Below are positions 1 to 7,775 of a stretch of 64,000 nucleotides of DNA, piece by piece. How positions within the stretch are numbered: position 1 is the stretch's first letter; each line of letters begins with the position of its first letter. Below the pieces are notes generated by a model. It searched no databases, was not told the DNA's origin, and saw only the letters and a list, made by a program, of their open reading frames with translations. Both the position numbers and the translations under genes were made by a program. Source of the DNA: Subtercola sp. Z020 (GTDB lineage: Bacteria > Actinomycetota > Actinomycetes > Actinomycetales > Microbacteriaceae); assembly GCF_002931235.1 (NCBI RefSeq), contig NZ_PSTT01000094.1:1-64000 (forward strand). The letters run 5' to 3'.

Positions 1-828
1 GTCGCCCTCGGTCGCGAGCGCCCCGCCCCCGTGAACCCCCGCCGCGGCATCCGGAACCGCCAGCAGCCGCAGCCCGGCGGCGAAGCCGTCGTCGCTCGAC
101 GAGTTCGCCGCGACGTACCCGCCGAGCCCCGGGTAGACCTTCCGCGCCCCGGCGAGACGGTCGATCGCCACGGCGGTCGTCGCCTGCGCCAGCACCTCGT
201 CGCTCAGCGGCCGCAGCGTGCGCTCGGCGTCGGTCGGCAGCACGACCGTCGCCACCCGCCGGTGCCCGAGCCCGTGCACCAGCCGCGCCAGCCGCGTCGA
301 CGCCTCACGATTGTCGAGCGCCACGTCGAGCACACCGTCGAAATGCTGCCCCTCGATCGCCACCATCGGAATGTTGCGCTGCCGCATCACCTCGATCGAC
401 CGCGTCAGCCGCGGGCTGCACCCGAGAAAGACGGCCGCGTCGAAGACGGCGCTCTGGATGCTCGACTCCCCCACTCCCGTCGCCGTGAGCAGCAGCAGGC
501 CGGAGTGTTCGCTGCCGAGCGTCTGCGAGATGCCGTCGAGCACGGCGATCGTCATCGGATCGCGGAACGAGTGCAGCACGCGGTCTTCGAGCACCACCCC
601 GACGATGCCCGACCGCCCCTGCCGCAGCGACCGCGCGCGCGGATCGGGCCCGAAGTAGCGCAGCTCCTCCGCCGCCTGCAGCACCCGTTCCCGCGTCGAC
701 GCAGAGATCGACCCGACCCCGCTGAACGCGATCGACGCCGTCGAGCCCGAGACGCCGGCCCGCTTCGCGACGTCGGCGAGGGTCGGCCGCGACGGTTCCG
801 CGATCGACGGTTGTCTCTCTGCACTCAC
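1..828 (-). CDS. LacI-family transcriptional regulator (3' end cut by window)
   Basis: Sugar-responsive DNA-binding repressor type. The minus-strand frame reads without a stop from GTG at 828 to the window edge (276 codons seen). Residues 16-37 (TLADVAKRAGVSGSTASIAF) form the N-terminal LacI helix-turn-helix, followed by the hinge helix and a periplasmic-binding-protein-like ligand domain (IVGVVLEDRV onward). The usual length is about 330-350 residues, so roughly 60-70 C-terminal residues lie outside the window. GTG at 828 was chosen because an in-frame upstream ATG is absent and a TAGGCT -10 box lies 7 bases upstream. The divergent MFS transporter and the palindrome between them suggest it controls that transporter and itself. 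The inducer cannot be read from sequence. Confidence 0.9.
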   Translation of the reverse strand, partial: MSAERQPSIAEPSRPTLADVAKRAGVSGSTASIAFSGVGSISASTRERVLQAAEELRYFGPDPRARSLRQGRSGIVGVVLEDRVLHSFRDPMTIAVLDGISQTLGSEHSGLLLLTATGVGESSIQSAVFDAAVFLGCSPRLTRSIEVMRQRNIPMVAIEGQHFDGVLDVALDNREASTRLARLVHGLGHRRVATVVLPTDAERTLRPLSDEVLAQATTAVAIDRLAGARKVYPGLGGYVAANSSSDDGFAAGLRLLAVPDAAAGVHGGGALATEGD

Positions 829-835
829 ATCCCCT

Positions 836-841
836 AGCCTA
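836..841 (-). promoter_or_regulatory. -10 box (TAGGCT) of the LacI gene, leaderless-type
   Basis: TAGGCT on the minus strand ends 7 bases before the GTG start at 828, the spacing expected for transcription starting at the start codon. An AGGGG run between the two could alternatively act as a weak ribosome binding site. Confidence 0.5.
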
Positions 842-852
842 GTAGAGCCTCG

Positions 853-868
853 ATCGAATCGATTCGAT
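853..868. promoter_or_regulatory. Putative LacI-family operator, 16-bp perfect palindrome
   Basis: ATCGAATCGATTCGAT is a perfect palindrome with a central CG, the symmetry typical of LacI-family operators. It lies in the 82-bp spacer between the divergent LacI regulator and MFS transporter, just upstream of the regulator's -10 box. Its position would allow repression of both genes. Assignment is by symmetry and context only. Confidence 0.6.
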
Positions 869-910
869 TCCGGTTCTGGATGCTCGACCGCCCCCTCTTC
901 GAAAGCCACC

Positions 911-2203
911 ATGTCCCAGCCCAGCGCCCCCGCGACCACCCCGGCCCCCGGCCGGGCACCCGCCAGCCTCATCGCCTGGCGGAACGCCATCTTCGTCATC
1001 TTCACGATGAGCGGGCTGTCGATCGCCACCTGGGTCTCCCGGCTTCCTGCCGTTCGTGACGACCTGCACCTCGACACCTCCGCGGTCGGGCTGCTTCTGC
1101 TCGGCCTGTCGGGCGGAGCCGTGCTCGGCCTGCTGGCCGCCCAGCAGATCCTGTTCCGCCTGGGCCCGCGTGCGGGCATCGCCCTCTGCATGGTTCTGCT
1201 CGCCACCGGCCTCGCGAGCGTCGGAGTCACGGCCACCGTCGTGCCCGAGCTGGGCCTCGGCATCCTGTCGCTCGCCGTCCTCGGCTTCGGCAATGGCGCG
1301 ATGGACGTGATGATGAACCTCGAGGGGGCGCAGGTCGAGCGCGCCGTGGGCCGCACACTGCTGCCGCTGATGCATGCGTTCTTCAGCTTCGGAACCGTCG
1401 CCGGCGCCGGGATCGGGGCCGCGGCATCCGCCCTCTCTGTGCCCGTCATCTGGCACCTCGGGCTGATGGCTGTGCTCATCGCCGCCACCGGCGTGGTGAC
1501 CGTGCGCTTCCTGCCCGCGCACCTCGAGGCCGGGCAGCCCGACGGGGCCGGGCTCGACGGGGCCGGGCTGGACGGCCAGAAGACCGGCGCGCCCGCGAAG
1601 CCCGCCCTCGGCCAGCGCATCCGCGAGAGCCTGGCCGTCTGGGCCGACACCCGCCTGCTGCTGATCGGCCTGATCATGCTCGGAATGGCCTTCGCCGAAG
1701 GCTCCGCCAACGACTGGCTCGCCATCGCAACCGTCGACGGACACCACCAGTCGAACACCACCGGCGCCATCGTCTTCGGGGTGTTCGTCGCCGCAATGAC
1801 GGTCGGCCGCGTCGCCGGCGGCCCCGTGCTCGACCGCTTCGGCCGCGTGCCGATCCTCCGCTGGTCGGCGCTGCTCGGCGCGATCGGGCTGCTCGGCTTC
1901 ATCCTCGCGCCCAGCCTCTGGATGGCCGTCGTCGGCGCCGTGCTCTGGGGCCTCGGGGCGTCGCTCGGGTTCCCTGTGGGCATGTCCGCCGCCGCAGACG
2001 ACCCGGCGAAGGCGACGGCGAGCGTGAGCGCGGTCGCGATGATCGGCTACCTCGCGTTTCTCGCCGGCCCGCCGCTGCTCGGTTTTCTCGGCCAGCATTT
2101 CGGCATCCTGAACGCCCTCTATGTGATTCTCGCGCTGCTCGTGCTCGCGGCGATCGCGGCGCCCGCCGCCCGCGAGCGCTCGGGCCGCTTCCAGCGCACC
2201 TGA
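911..2203 (+). CDS. MFS transporter (YbjJ/fucose-permease-like)
   Basis: Major facilitator superfamily transporter of 430 residues in the cytoplasmic membrane. After a short Pro/Ala-rich tail it shows about 12 hydrophobic segments in two halves, with a charged central loop (about residues 205-235) containing a small GAGLDG duplication. The early WVSRLPAVRDDL stretch resembles the YbjJ-type family, and VLDRFGRVPILR (around residue 305) is the MFS loop motif at the start of the second half. It is divergent from the LacI-type regulator at 1-828 with a palindromic operator candidate between them, so a regulated sugar or metabolite transporter is likely. Substrate and direction of transport cannot be inferred. 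Confidence 0.85.
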   Translation: MSQPSAPATTPAPGRAPASLIAWRNAIFVIFTMSGLSIATWVSRLPAVRDDLHLDTSAVGLLLLGLSGGAVLGLLAAQQILFRLGPRAGIALCMVLLATGLASVGVTATVVPELGLGILSLAVLGFGNGAMDVMMNLEGAQVERAVGRTLLPLMHAFFSFGTVAGAGIGAAASALSVPVIWHLGLMAVLIAATGVVTVRFLPAHLEAGQPDGAGLDGAGLDGQKTGAPAKPALGQRIRESLAVWADTRLLLIGLIMLGMAFAEGSANDWLAIATVDGHHQSNTTGAIVFGVFVAAMTVGRVAGGPVLDRFGRVPILRWSALLGAIGLLGFILAPSLWMAVVGAVLWGLGASLGFPVGMSAAADDPAKATASVSAVAMIGYLAFLAGPPLLGFLGQHFGILNALYVILALLVLAAIAAPAARERSGRFQRT

Positions 2204-2296
2204 CGCTCCCAGGCGGGCAGGCGGGCCGGGGCGCTCCCGGGTGGGCGGGCGCTCCCGGCCTCTCCGGGGCGGGCGGGCCGCGCACCGCCGACCGCC

Positions 2297-2302
2297 TAAA
2301 CT
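2297..2302 (+). promoter_or_regulatory. -10 box (TAAACT) of nucS, leaderless-type
   Basis: TAAACT lies 6 bases before the GTG start of nucS at 2309, so transcription is expected to begin at or next to the start codon. No Shine-Dalgarno sequence precedes the start. Confidence 0.6.
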
Positions 2303-2308
2303 CGCTGT

Positions 2309-3004
2309 GTGCGACTCGTCATAGCCCGATGCGCCGTCGACTACGCCGGTCGACTGAGCGCCCACCTTCCCCTCGCGACCCGCCTGCTGATGCTGAAGAA
2401 CGACGGCAGCATCCTCGTGCACAGTGACGGCGGCTCCTACAAACCGCTGAACTGGATGAGCCCGCCCTGCACCTTGCAGATCATCGAACCCGACGACGAA
2501 CAGCGGGATGCCGGCATCACCGAGCTCTGGAAGGTCACCCACGCGAAGACGGCCGACCTTCTCGTGGTGTCGATCCACGAAGTGTTCACCGACACGTCGC
2601 ACGATCTCGGAGTCGACCCCGGTCTGGTGAAAGACGGCGTCGAGGCCCACCTGCAGAAGCTTCTCGCCGAGCAGATCGAGCTGCTGGGCGACGGGCACGT
2701 GCTGGTGCGCCGCGAGTACATGACGGCCATCGGCCCGGTCGACATCCTGGCGCGGGATGCCGCGGGCCGCGCGGTCGCGGTCGAGCTGAAGCGTCGCGGC
2801 GACATCGACGGCGTCGAGCAGCTGACCCGCTACCTCGAACTGATGAACCGCGACCCGCACCTCGCGCCCGTCACCGGCATCTTCGCGGCGCAGGAGATCA
2901 AGCCGCAGGCCCGCACCCTCGCGCACGACCGCGGAATCCGCACCCTCCTCCTCGACTACGACGCCATGCGCGGCCTCGACGACAGCGACTCCAGGCTGTT
3001 CTGA
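2309..3004 (+). CDS. nucS: Mismatch-specific endonuclease NucS (EndoMS)
   Basis: NucS is the core of the non-canonical mismatch repair of Actinobacteria (which lack MutS/MutL); it cuts both strands at mismatched bases. The protein is 231 residues, the normal length. The N-terminal half matches the DNA-binding/dimerisation domain ([13 protein letters not shown] at the start; [11 protein letters not shown] near residue 45). The C-terminal nuclease domain carries the PD-(D/E)xK residues D145, E159 and K161 ([16 protein letters not shown]). The extreme C-terminus ends in SRLF, resembling the short tail used by NucS to bind the beta clamp. GTG at 2309 gives the family's start. It stands alone between transporter genes and has its own leaderless-type promoter. 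Confidence 0.93.
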   Translation: MRLVIARCAVDYAGRLSAHLPLATRLLMLKNDGSILVHSDGGSYKPLNWMSPPCTLQIIEPDDEQRDAGITELWKVTHAKTADLLVVSIHEVFTDTSHDLGVDPGLVKDGVEAHLQKLLAEQIELLGDGHVLVRREYMTAIGPVDILARDAAGRAVAVELKRRGDIDGVEQLTRYLELMNRDPHLAPVTGIFAAQEIKPQARTLAHDRGIRTLLLDYDAMRGLDDSDSRLF

Positions 3005-3041
3005 CGGCCGCGAGCCGCCGAGCTCGCTGCGGGCGGGGCGG

Positions 3042-4262
3042 CTAGGGGGCGCCCGCGCTCAGCCAGAGCGCGAGCACCGCGAGCGGCACCGTCACCACGA
3101 CCGCCACCAGGCCCGCGAGCATGAAGCGGCCCCAGCGGATCGTCACGCCCTGCGCCGTCACCTTCTGGTGCCAGAGCAGCGTCGCGAGCGACGCCCACGG
3201 CGTCACGAGCGGCCCGAGGTTCACCCCGATCAGCAGCGCGATGAGCCGCACCGGCGACCCCGCAGCCGGCTCGAGCACCAGGTAGGCCGGCAGATTGTTG
3301 ATCCCGTTCGCCGACACCACGCCGAGCCCCGCCAGCTGCAGCAGTGCCGGGAACGACGACCCCGACCCGCCGACCGCGCTCACCACAGAACCGAGCCCGT
3401 TGACCTGCGCCGCCTCGACCAGCACGAAGAGCCCCGCAGCGATCGCCACCGGCGTCCACGGAACGAGCCCCACCCCGAGCGCAGACCGCCGGCGCAGCGC
3501 GAACACGACCAGCAGAACCAGCGCTCCGCCCGTCGCGGGGATCCACACCGGCAGCCCGGAGACGAGCAACGGCAGCAGCACCACCACCACGACCCCCGAC
3601 ACCACGAGCAGAGTGCGGTCGTCGATGGATGCGCGCTCGGGTACGACGTACGTTCCGCGAAGCGCCCGCCGGAACAGCAGCGAGAGCAGAATGACGGGCA
3701 CCACGATGCCCACGAGGGCCGGCGCCCAGACGACCGACGCGAAACCGAGCGGTGACGCCAGATCGACGCCCGCGGCATCCGCAGCCCCCGGCGCCCCCGT
3801 ACCAGCCGAACCCGATGCCACGCTCGCGAGTTCCGTCGCCGCCAGCAGGTTCGTGAGGTTCGAGATCGGCAGCAGCAGCGACGCCGTGTTCGCCAGCCAC
3901 ACCGTGGCGAGCGCGAACGGAACAGGCGGCAGCCCGGCCTGCAGCGCCAGCAGCACCACCACCGGCGTCACCAGCACCGCGGTCGTGTCGAGCGACAGGA
4001 AGACCGTGCTCAGCGTCGCGAGAACGATGACGAAGAGCCACAGCATCCAGACCCGTCGCCCACCGCGGCGCGCGAGCCAGCCCGAGAGCACGGCGAACAG
4101 CCCCGCCTCTGCCGCGAGCTCCGTGACGATCGTGATGGCGACCACGAAGCCGAGTACCGGAACCACCCGGTCGGCCAGGGCCAGCGAATCGCTCTGCGGC
4201 AGAACTCCGGTGGCGATGACGATGATGGCGGCAACCACGAGCACCAGGCTCAGGATGACCAT
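3042..4262 (-). CDS. SLC13/ArsB-NhaD-type permease
   Basis: Polytopic membrane protein of 406 residues with about 10-11 hydrophobic segments, organised as two halves, as in the ion transporter superfamily that includes ArsB, NhaD and SLC13 proteins. Family-like features are the FLSLDTTAVLVTP stretch (about residue 90), the LANTASLLLPISNLTNLL stretch (about residue 125) and a C-terminal counterpart ending GVNLGPLVTPWASLATLLW. The NLTNLL and NLGP motifs are typical of ArsB-type permeases. No arsR or arsC gene is nearby, so arsenite export is only one option; sodium or anion transport is equally possible. It is convergent with nucS. Confidence 0.75.
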   Translation of the reverse strand: MVILSLVLVVAAIIVIATGVLPQSDSLALADRVVPVLGFVVAITIVTELAAEAGLFAVLSGWLARRGGRRVWMLWLFVIVLATLSTVFLSLDTTAVLVTPVVVLLALQAGLPPVPFALATVWLANTASLLLPISNLTNLLAATELASVASGSAGTGAPGAADAAGVDLASPLGFASVVWAPALVGIVVPVILLSLLFRRALRGTYVVPERASIDDRTLLVVSGVVVVVLLPLLVSGLPVWIPATGGALVLLVVFALRRRSALGVGLVPWTPVAIAAGLFVLVEAAQVNGLGSVVSAVGGSGSSFPALLQLAGLGVVSANGINNLPAYLVLEPAAGSPVRLIALLIGVNLGPLVTPWASLATLLWHQKVTAQGVTIRWGRFMLAGLVAVVVTVPLAVLALWLSAGAP

Positions 4263-4333
4263 GGCCGACGGGCGTGGTCGCCGCGAGCTGGGGGGTGCGT
4301 TGGTGTCGATCAGGCGAGTCTACCCATGCGCCC

Positions 4334-4339
4334 TAGAAT
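4334..4339 (+). promoter_or_regulatory. -10 box (TAGAAT) of the HAD phosphatase gene, leaderless-type
   Basis: TAGAAT ends 8 bases before ATG at 4348. No ribosome binding site is visible between the box and the start codon. Confidence 0.55.
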
Positions 4340-4347
4340 GTCGTGCG

Positions 4348-5025
4348 ATGACAAATTCAGCAGTGTCACCCCAGAAACCGTGGTCGTGCATCCTCTTCGA
4401 CCTCGACGGCACCATCACCGACTCGGCTCCCGGAATCATCGGCAGACTCTCCCGCACCCTGGTCGCCCTCGGCCGACCCGTGCCCCTCCCCGCCGAACTC
4501 GTGAAGTTCGTCGGGCCGCCCATTCTCGAGGGTTTCAGGATCGTCGCCGGCATGAACGAGGCCGAGGCGCTCGAGGCGCTCGGCATCTACCGCGGGCTGG
4601 CCGCGAGCGAGGGCCCGGCCGCCGACGCCGTCACCTTCCCCGGCATGGTGGGGCTCGTGCGCTTTCTGAACAAGGCCGGAATCCCGCTCGCCATCACCAC
4701 CTCGAAGTCGGAGGTGCAGGTGCACCGCATTCTCGAGCACCTCGGCCTCGACACCGCGTTCGTCACCATCACCGGGGCGAGCGAAGACGAGACGCGAAGC
4801 GCCAAGGCCGACGTGATCGCCGAAGCCCTTACGCGCCTGCGGGAGGCCGGCGTCGACCTGACGAACCTCGTGCTGGTGGGCGACCGCATCCACGACATGG
4901 AGGGCGCGGCAGAGCACGGCATCCCGCCGATCATGGTCGAGTGGGGCTACGGGTCGCCTGCGGAGGCGGCCGGTGCCATCGCCGTCGTGCACTCGGTCGA
5001 CCAGCTGCGCGCACTGCTCGTCTAG
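4348..5025 (+). CDS. HAD-family hydrolase, phosphoglycolate phosphatase-like
   Basis: Cytoplasmic haloacid-dehalogenase-superfamily phosphatase of 225 residues. Motif I is FDLDGTITDS with nucleophile D18 and acid D20; motif II is in ITTSKSEVQ; a conserved Lys follows in the SAKADVIAEAL stretch; motif IV is GDRIHDMEGA. The helical cap between residues about 30 and 100 is the Gph/PpaX type. The start at 4348 is chosen because the frame is open much further upstream without homology to the family, while a TAGAAT -10 box sits 8 bases before this ATG. The substrate is unknown; a phosphoglycolate- or nucleotide-type phosphomonoester is likely from the subfamily. Confidence 0.85.
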   Translation: MTNSAVSPQKPWSCILFDLDGTITDSAPGIIGRLSRTLVALGRPVPLPAELVKFVGPPILEGFRIVAGMNEAEALEALGIYRGLAASEGPAADAVTFPGMVGLVRFLNKAGIPLAITTSKSEVQVHRILEHLGLDTAFVTITGASEDETRSAKADVIAEALTRLREAGVDLTNLVLVGDRIHDMEGAAEHGIPPIMVEWGYGSPAEAAGAIAVVHSVDQLRALLV

Positions 5026-5026
5026 C

Positions 5027-5089
5027 GCGACCGGCGCGTCTGGTGCGACCGGCGCGAGTGGCGCGAGTGGCGCGACCGGCGCCGGCGGC
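5027..5089 (+). repeat. Non-coding tandem repeat of 9-bp units
   Basis: Seven consecutive 9-bp units starting right after the stop of the HAD gene: GCGACCGGC, GCGTCTGGT, GCGACCGGC, GCGAGTGGC, GCGAGTGGC, GCGACCGGC and GCCGGCGGC. The first six follow gcg-(acc/agt/tct)-gg(c/t). Read as protein they would give Ala-Thr/Ser-Gly repeats, but no start codon or gene covers them. Confidence 0.8.
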
Positions 5090-5144
5090 CGCGGCTGTGT
5101 GACGCGCTGTTACAGGCTGCAGGATGCCCGGCAGCCCCGCGACG

Positions 5145-5150
5145 TAGCCT
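5145..5150 (+). promoter_or_regulatory. -10 box (TAGCCT) of the peroxiredoxin-like gene, leaderless-type
   Basis: TAGCCT ends 6 bases before ATG at 5157. No ribosome binding site fits in the interval. Confidence 0.55.
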
Positions 5151-5156
5151 CGACCC

Positions 5157-5822
5157 ATGCCTACCTCCCCCACCATCGCCGCCCAGGTCACCGAGTTCAA
5201 CCAGGGCTTCGAAGCCCAGATCGGCCCTGACCTCTCTGCCGTGTTCGCCGCCGAACAGGCCGCCCTGAACTCCCGCGGCATTCCCGCGAACGCTGTCTCG
5301 GTCGGCGACACGGTTCCCGACGCCGACCTGCTCACCCCCGACGGCAACCCGACCACCCTCGCAGCGGCCGTCGGCGACGCACCGGCGGTTCTCGTGTTCT
5401 ACCGCGGCGCGTGGTGCCCCTACTGCAACCTCACTCTGAAGACGTACCAGCGCGAGCTGCTGCCCGCCCTCCGCGAGCAGGGCGTCGGCCTCGTCGCCCT
5501 CAGCCCGCAGACCCCCGACGGATCCCGCGCGGCCGTCGAGGGCGCAGAGCTCGACTTCCCCGTGCTCTCGGATGCCTCGAACGCGCTCGTGCGCCGTCTC
5601 GGCCTGCTCACCGAGCCGAGCGCCGAGGCGCGTGAGGCGCACACGGCCCTCGGATTCGACGTGGCAGACAGCAACGCCGACGCGACCGGCGACATCCCGT
5701 TCCCCACCGTGCTGCTGGTCGACGCCGACCGCACGGTGCGCTTCGCCGATGTGCACGTCGACTACACCACCCGCACCGAGGTGTCGGCCATTCTCGAGGC
5801 GGTGGCGCGGCTCCGCGACTGA
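5157..5822 (+). CDS. Peroxiredoxin-like (AhpC/TSA family) protein
   Basis: Thiol peroxidase or reductase fold protein of 221 residues. The thioredoxin-fold core begins near residue 48 (VGDTVPDADL) and contains FYRGAWCPYCN with C87 and C90, a CxxC-type peroxiredoxin-like active site, then LVALSPQTPD and a cis-Pro segment (IPFPTVLLVD). A 45-residue N-terminal extension matches the longer peroxiredoxin-like-2 subfamily. It probably reduces hydroperoxides using mycothiol or thioredoxin, but the electron donor is unknown. It forms a single-gene unit with a leaderless-type promoter. ATG 5157 is chosen because of that box and because nothing family-like lies upstream. Confidence 0.85.
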   Translation: MPTSPTIAAQVTEFNQGFEAQIGPDLSAVFAAEQAALNSRGIPANAVSVGDTVPDADLLTPDGNPTTLAAAVGDAPAVLVFYRGAWCPYCNLTLKTYQRELLPALREQGVGLVALSPQTPDGSRAAVEGAELDFPVLSDASNALVRRLGLLTEPSAEAREAHTALGFDVADSNADATGDIPFPTVLLVDADRTVRFADVHVDYTTRTEVSAILEAVARLRD

Positions 5823-5899
5823 CGCGGCGGTGGCGCGGGTGCGCAGCGGTGGCGCGGGTGGGGTGCGCCGCAGCTCGCGGCCGCAGCAGGCCCGACCGA

Positions 5900-6868
5900 C
5901 TAGCCGGCCGCAGCATCCCGCCGCGCCGGAGCCTCCGCCAGCGTACGGCCCGGCACCGGCGAGCAGCCGAGCAGCACCTGCGGCTCGTGCCGCCCCGGCT
6001 CCGACAGCATCGACACCGCGAGCCGCCCCATCTCGCGTCGCGGAAGCTCGAACCCGGTCAGTTCGTCGGGCGAGTCCGGCGAGCCCGAGAGCGAGACGAG
6101 CGAGAACGCCGACGGCACAGAGAGCCCCTCGTCGGCCAGCGCCGACGTCAGCTGTTCCACCTGTTCGTGCTGCTCGACGAAGACGACGGTCGCACCCGAG
6201 GCCTGAACGACCCTGATCCACTCGTGCGGGTCTCCGACGGGCGGCAGATGGATGCCCGCCCGGCCGGCCTGCGCATCGAAACCCTTCGCCCGGTCGACGT
6301 ACGACTCGACGCCGCTGCCGTAGCCGAGGTAGACGAACGTCTCGTGGCCGAGCTCCCGCGCCCGGTCGACGAGCGCACCCACCGCCTGCTCGTAGTCGGC
6401 GGCGACATAGGAGATCGGCCCGCCCGCATCGTCGCGGCGACCGATCGACACGAACGGAAAACCGCTGCCGGCGAGAAACTGCAGCTCTTCTGACGGCATG
6501 TACTGCCCGAGCAGAATGCAGCAGTCGGCGAGGCGCAACCGCGTGGCCCCGGTGCTGAGCCCGAGACTGCCCCCGCCCGCCCGTCCGCTGGTGAGCAGCA
6601 GCAGGTCGTGGTCGAGCCGCTGCGCCTCCTCCTCGATCCCGGCGAGGAACGGGTAGAAGAAGTCCTCCCGCTCGAGGGGGAAGAGGGCTTCGTAGGTGTA
6701 GACCCCGATCATCCGGTTGCCCATCTGCTTCAGACGGCGAGCGATCGGGTCGGCGACATATCCGGTCTCCTGGATGATCCGCAGCACCCGGGCACACTGA
6801 CCCCGAACCGTTTCCTGGGCAGGGCAGTCCTCCGTCGCCCTCCCCAGCAGCACCGGCCCCACAGCCAC
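5900..6868 (-). CDS. LacI-family regulator with disrupted DNA-binding end (possible pseudogene)
   Basis: The C-terminal 280 residues are a clear LacI-type sensor: ETGYVADPIARRLKQMGNRMIGV is the hinge and domain entry, followed by the periplasmic-binding-protein fold to the end. The N-terminal helix-turn-helix cannot be read in one frame. From GTG 6868 the frame gives only its second half (VAVGPVLLG, then ETVRGQCARVLRII). The first half (ASVPDAR) is found in the frame that opens at ATG 6921, just after a perfect TATAAT box. One extra G in the five-G run at 6868-6872 would join the two frames, though the helix-turn-helix would still look a few residues short. It is either a decaying gene or a sequence error. 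Without its first helix it should not bind DNA normally. Confidence 0.7.
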   Translation of the reverse strand: MAVGPVLLGRATEDCPAQETVRGQCARVLRIIQETGYVADPIARRLKQMGNRMIGVYTYEALFPLEREDFFYPFLAGIEEEAQRLDHDLLLLTSGRAGGGSLGLSTGATRLRLADCCILLGQYMPSEELQFLAGSGFPFVSIGRRDDAGGPISYVAADYEQAVGALVDRARELGHETFVYLGYGSGVESYVDRAKGFDAQAGRAGIHLPPVGDPHEWIRVVQASGATVVFVEQHEQVEQLTSALADEGLSVPSAFSLVSLSGSPDSPDELTGFELPRREMGRLAVSMLSEPGRHEPQVLLGCSPVPGRTLAEAPARRDAAAG

Positions 6869-6936
6869 CCCCGAGCATCCGGCACAGAAGCCGGGGTTGG
6901 GGGAGCGGGGGCGCTCCGCATTCAGAGGGAATTCGT

Positions 6937-6942
6937 ATTATA
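6937..6942 (-). promoter_or_regulatory. TATAAT -10 box upstream of the damaged LacI-type gene
   Basis: A perfect TATAAT on the minus strand lies 15 bases before ATG 6921. It supports 6921 as the original start of the LacI-type gene rather than GTG 6868. No convincing -35 element was seen. Confidence 0.5.
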
Positions 6943-7053
6943 GGCCGATGTGCTCGGTTCCCCAGTGACTCTAGTGCGCGTTTCGGGGCAGGCGGTAGCG
7001 CGAGTTCAGGTAATCTTCATTGCCTCGGGCCGACGCCCGGTGGGGCGCTCGGC

Positions 7054-7356
7054 TCAGCCCTGGCGGCGCTTCTGCTCGCGGATCAGGTCGGCGGCGGTGA
7101 ACTTGTGCGTACGGCCGGGGATCATGTCGGGCGTCAGGCCCGTCACCCAGGCACCGGGGTCGGCATTCATCGCGCCGGCGAGGGCGATAAGCGTCGACAG
7201 GCTCGGGTTCGTCTGGCCGCGCTCGATCTTGCCCACGTTCGTCACGTGCATCTCGGCCAGCTCGGCCACATCCTCCTGGCTGAGCCCGAGGCGCAGCCGG
7301 GTCTCGCGCATGCGTTCGCCGACGGTGCGGGCAGCCTCGGAATGCGGATCAGCCAT
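7054..7356 (-). CDS. XRE-family helix-turn-helix regulator
   Basis: Small DNA-binding protein of 100 residues. The Cro/C1-type helix-turn-helix occupies about residues 11-65 (VGERMRETRLRLGLSQEDVAELAEMHVTNVGKIERG, shown here only as the key features: GLSQEDVAEL as helix 2, HVTNVGKIERG as helix 3, NPSLSTLIALAGAM after it). The remaining 35 residues (GLTPDMIPGRTHKFTAADLIREQ) form a short tail without a recognised sensor domain. No toxin partner or phage gene is adjacent, so it is probably a stand-alone regulator. Its targets are unknown. Confidence 0.85.
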   Translation of the reverse strand: MADPHSEAARTVGERMRETRLRLGLSQEDVAELAEMHVTNVGKIERGQTNPSLSTLIALAGAMNADPGAWVTGLTPDMIPGRTHKFTAADLIREQKRRQG

Positions 7357-7482
7357 ACCTCATGACTACCGGCCCGAACATTCTGCAGCCAGAGCGTGCG
7401 CACCTGTTACATCTGTGCCTCAGGTCTCCGCACTTTTCCGTCGGCTCGGCCGGCGGAAGCCCTGAGCGCACGCGCCGCGAAC

Positions 7483-7488
7483 TAAAAT
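7483..7488 (+). promoter_or_regulatory. -10 box (TAAAAT) of a small membrane protein gene, leaderless-type
   Basis: TAAAAT ends 7 bases before ATG at 7496, with no ribosome binding site between them. Confidence 0.6.
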
Positions 7489-7495
7489 CGATCCC

Positions 7496-7711
7496 ATGAC
7501 CGACTCAGACTCCATCGTCAAGCCCCGCCGCTCCGCCCCGGCGACCCTGCTCGCCTACGGCTTCCTCATCCTGGCGTTCGGGCTGCTGCTCACGACGCTC
7601 GGGCTCGTCTTCGATGGCGCCTTCGTCTCGCTCGGCCTGGCCCTGGCTGCCTTCGGCGGCATGTTCGCCGCCTTCGGCGCCTTCCTGACCTTCTTCACCC
7701 GCCGCACCTGA
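7496..7711 (+). CDS. Small membrane protein, unknown function
   Basis: A 71-residue protein that I do not recognise. After a short charged N-terminus (MTDSDSIVKPRRS) it has two hydrophobic helices, about residues 17-38 and 43-66, with a tight GAFVSLG turn, and ends in TRRT. The positive-inside rule places both ends in the cytoplasm. Coding potential is supported by the leaderless-type -10 box and by an intrinsic terminator 20 bases after the stop. Neighbours (an XRE regulator and a tRNA) give no functional hint. Confidence 0.6.
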   Translation: MTDSDSIVKPRRSAPATLLAYGFLILAFGLLLTTLGLVFDGAFVSLGLALAAFGGMFAAFGAFLTFFTRRT

Positions 7712-7731
7712 CCCCCGCACCTGAAACAGAA

Positions 7732-7770
7732 GAAGGCCTCCGACCGGGATCAACCCGATTGGAGGCCTTC
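7732..7770. terminator. Bidirectional intrinsic terminator
   Basis: A perfect 10-bp inverted repeat (GAAGGCCTCC at 7732-7741 and GGAGGCCTTC at 7761-7770) lies between the small membrane protein gene on the plus strand and tRNA-Leu on the minus strand. It can serve both convergent transcripts. Confidence 0.75.
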
Positions 7771-7775
7771 AGTGC

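Noticed and set aside
839-2926. A long minus-strand open frame (about 695 codons) opposite the MFS transporter and nucS.
   Set aside because: Both plus-strand genes are clear family members; the frame is low complexity and crosses the intergenic spacer.
5027-5089. CRISPR array or minisatellite with spacers.
   Set aside because: The units are contiguous 9-mers without spacers and no cas gene is present in the window.
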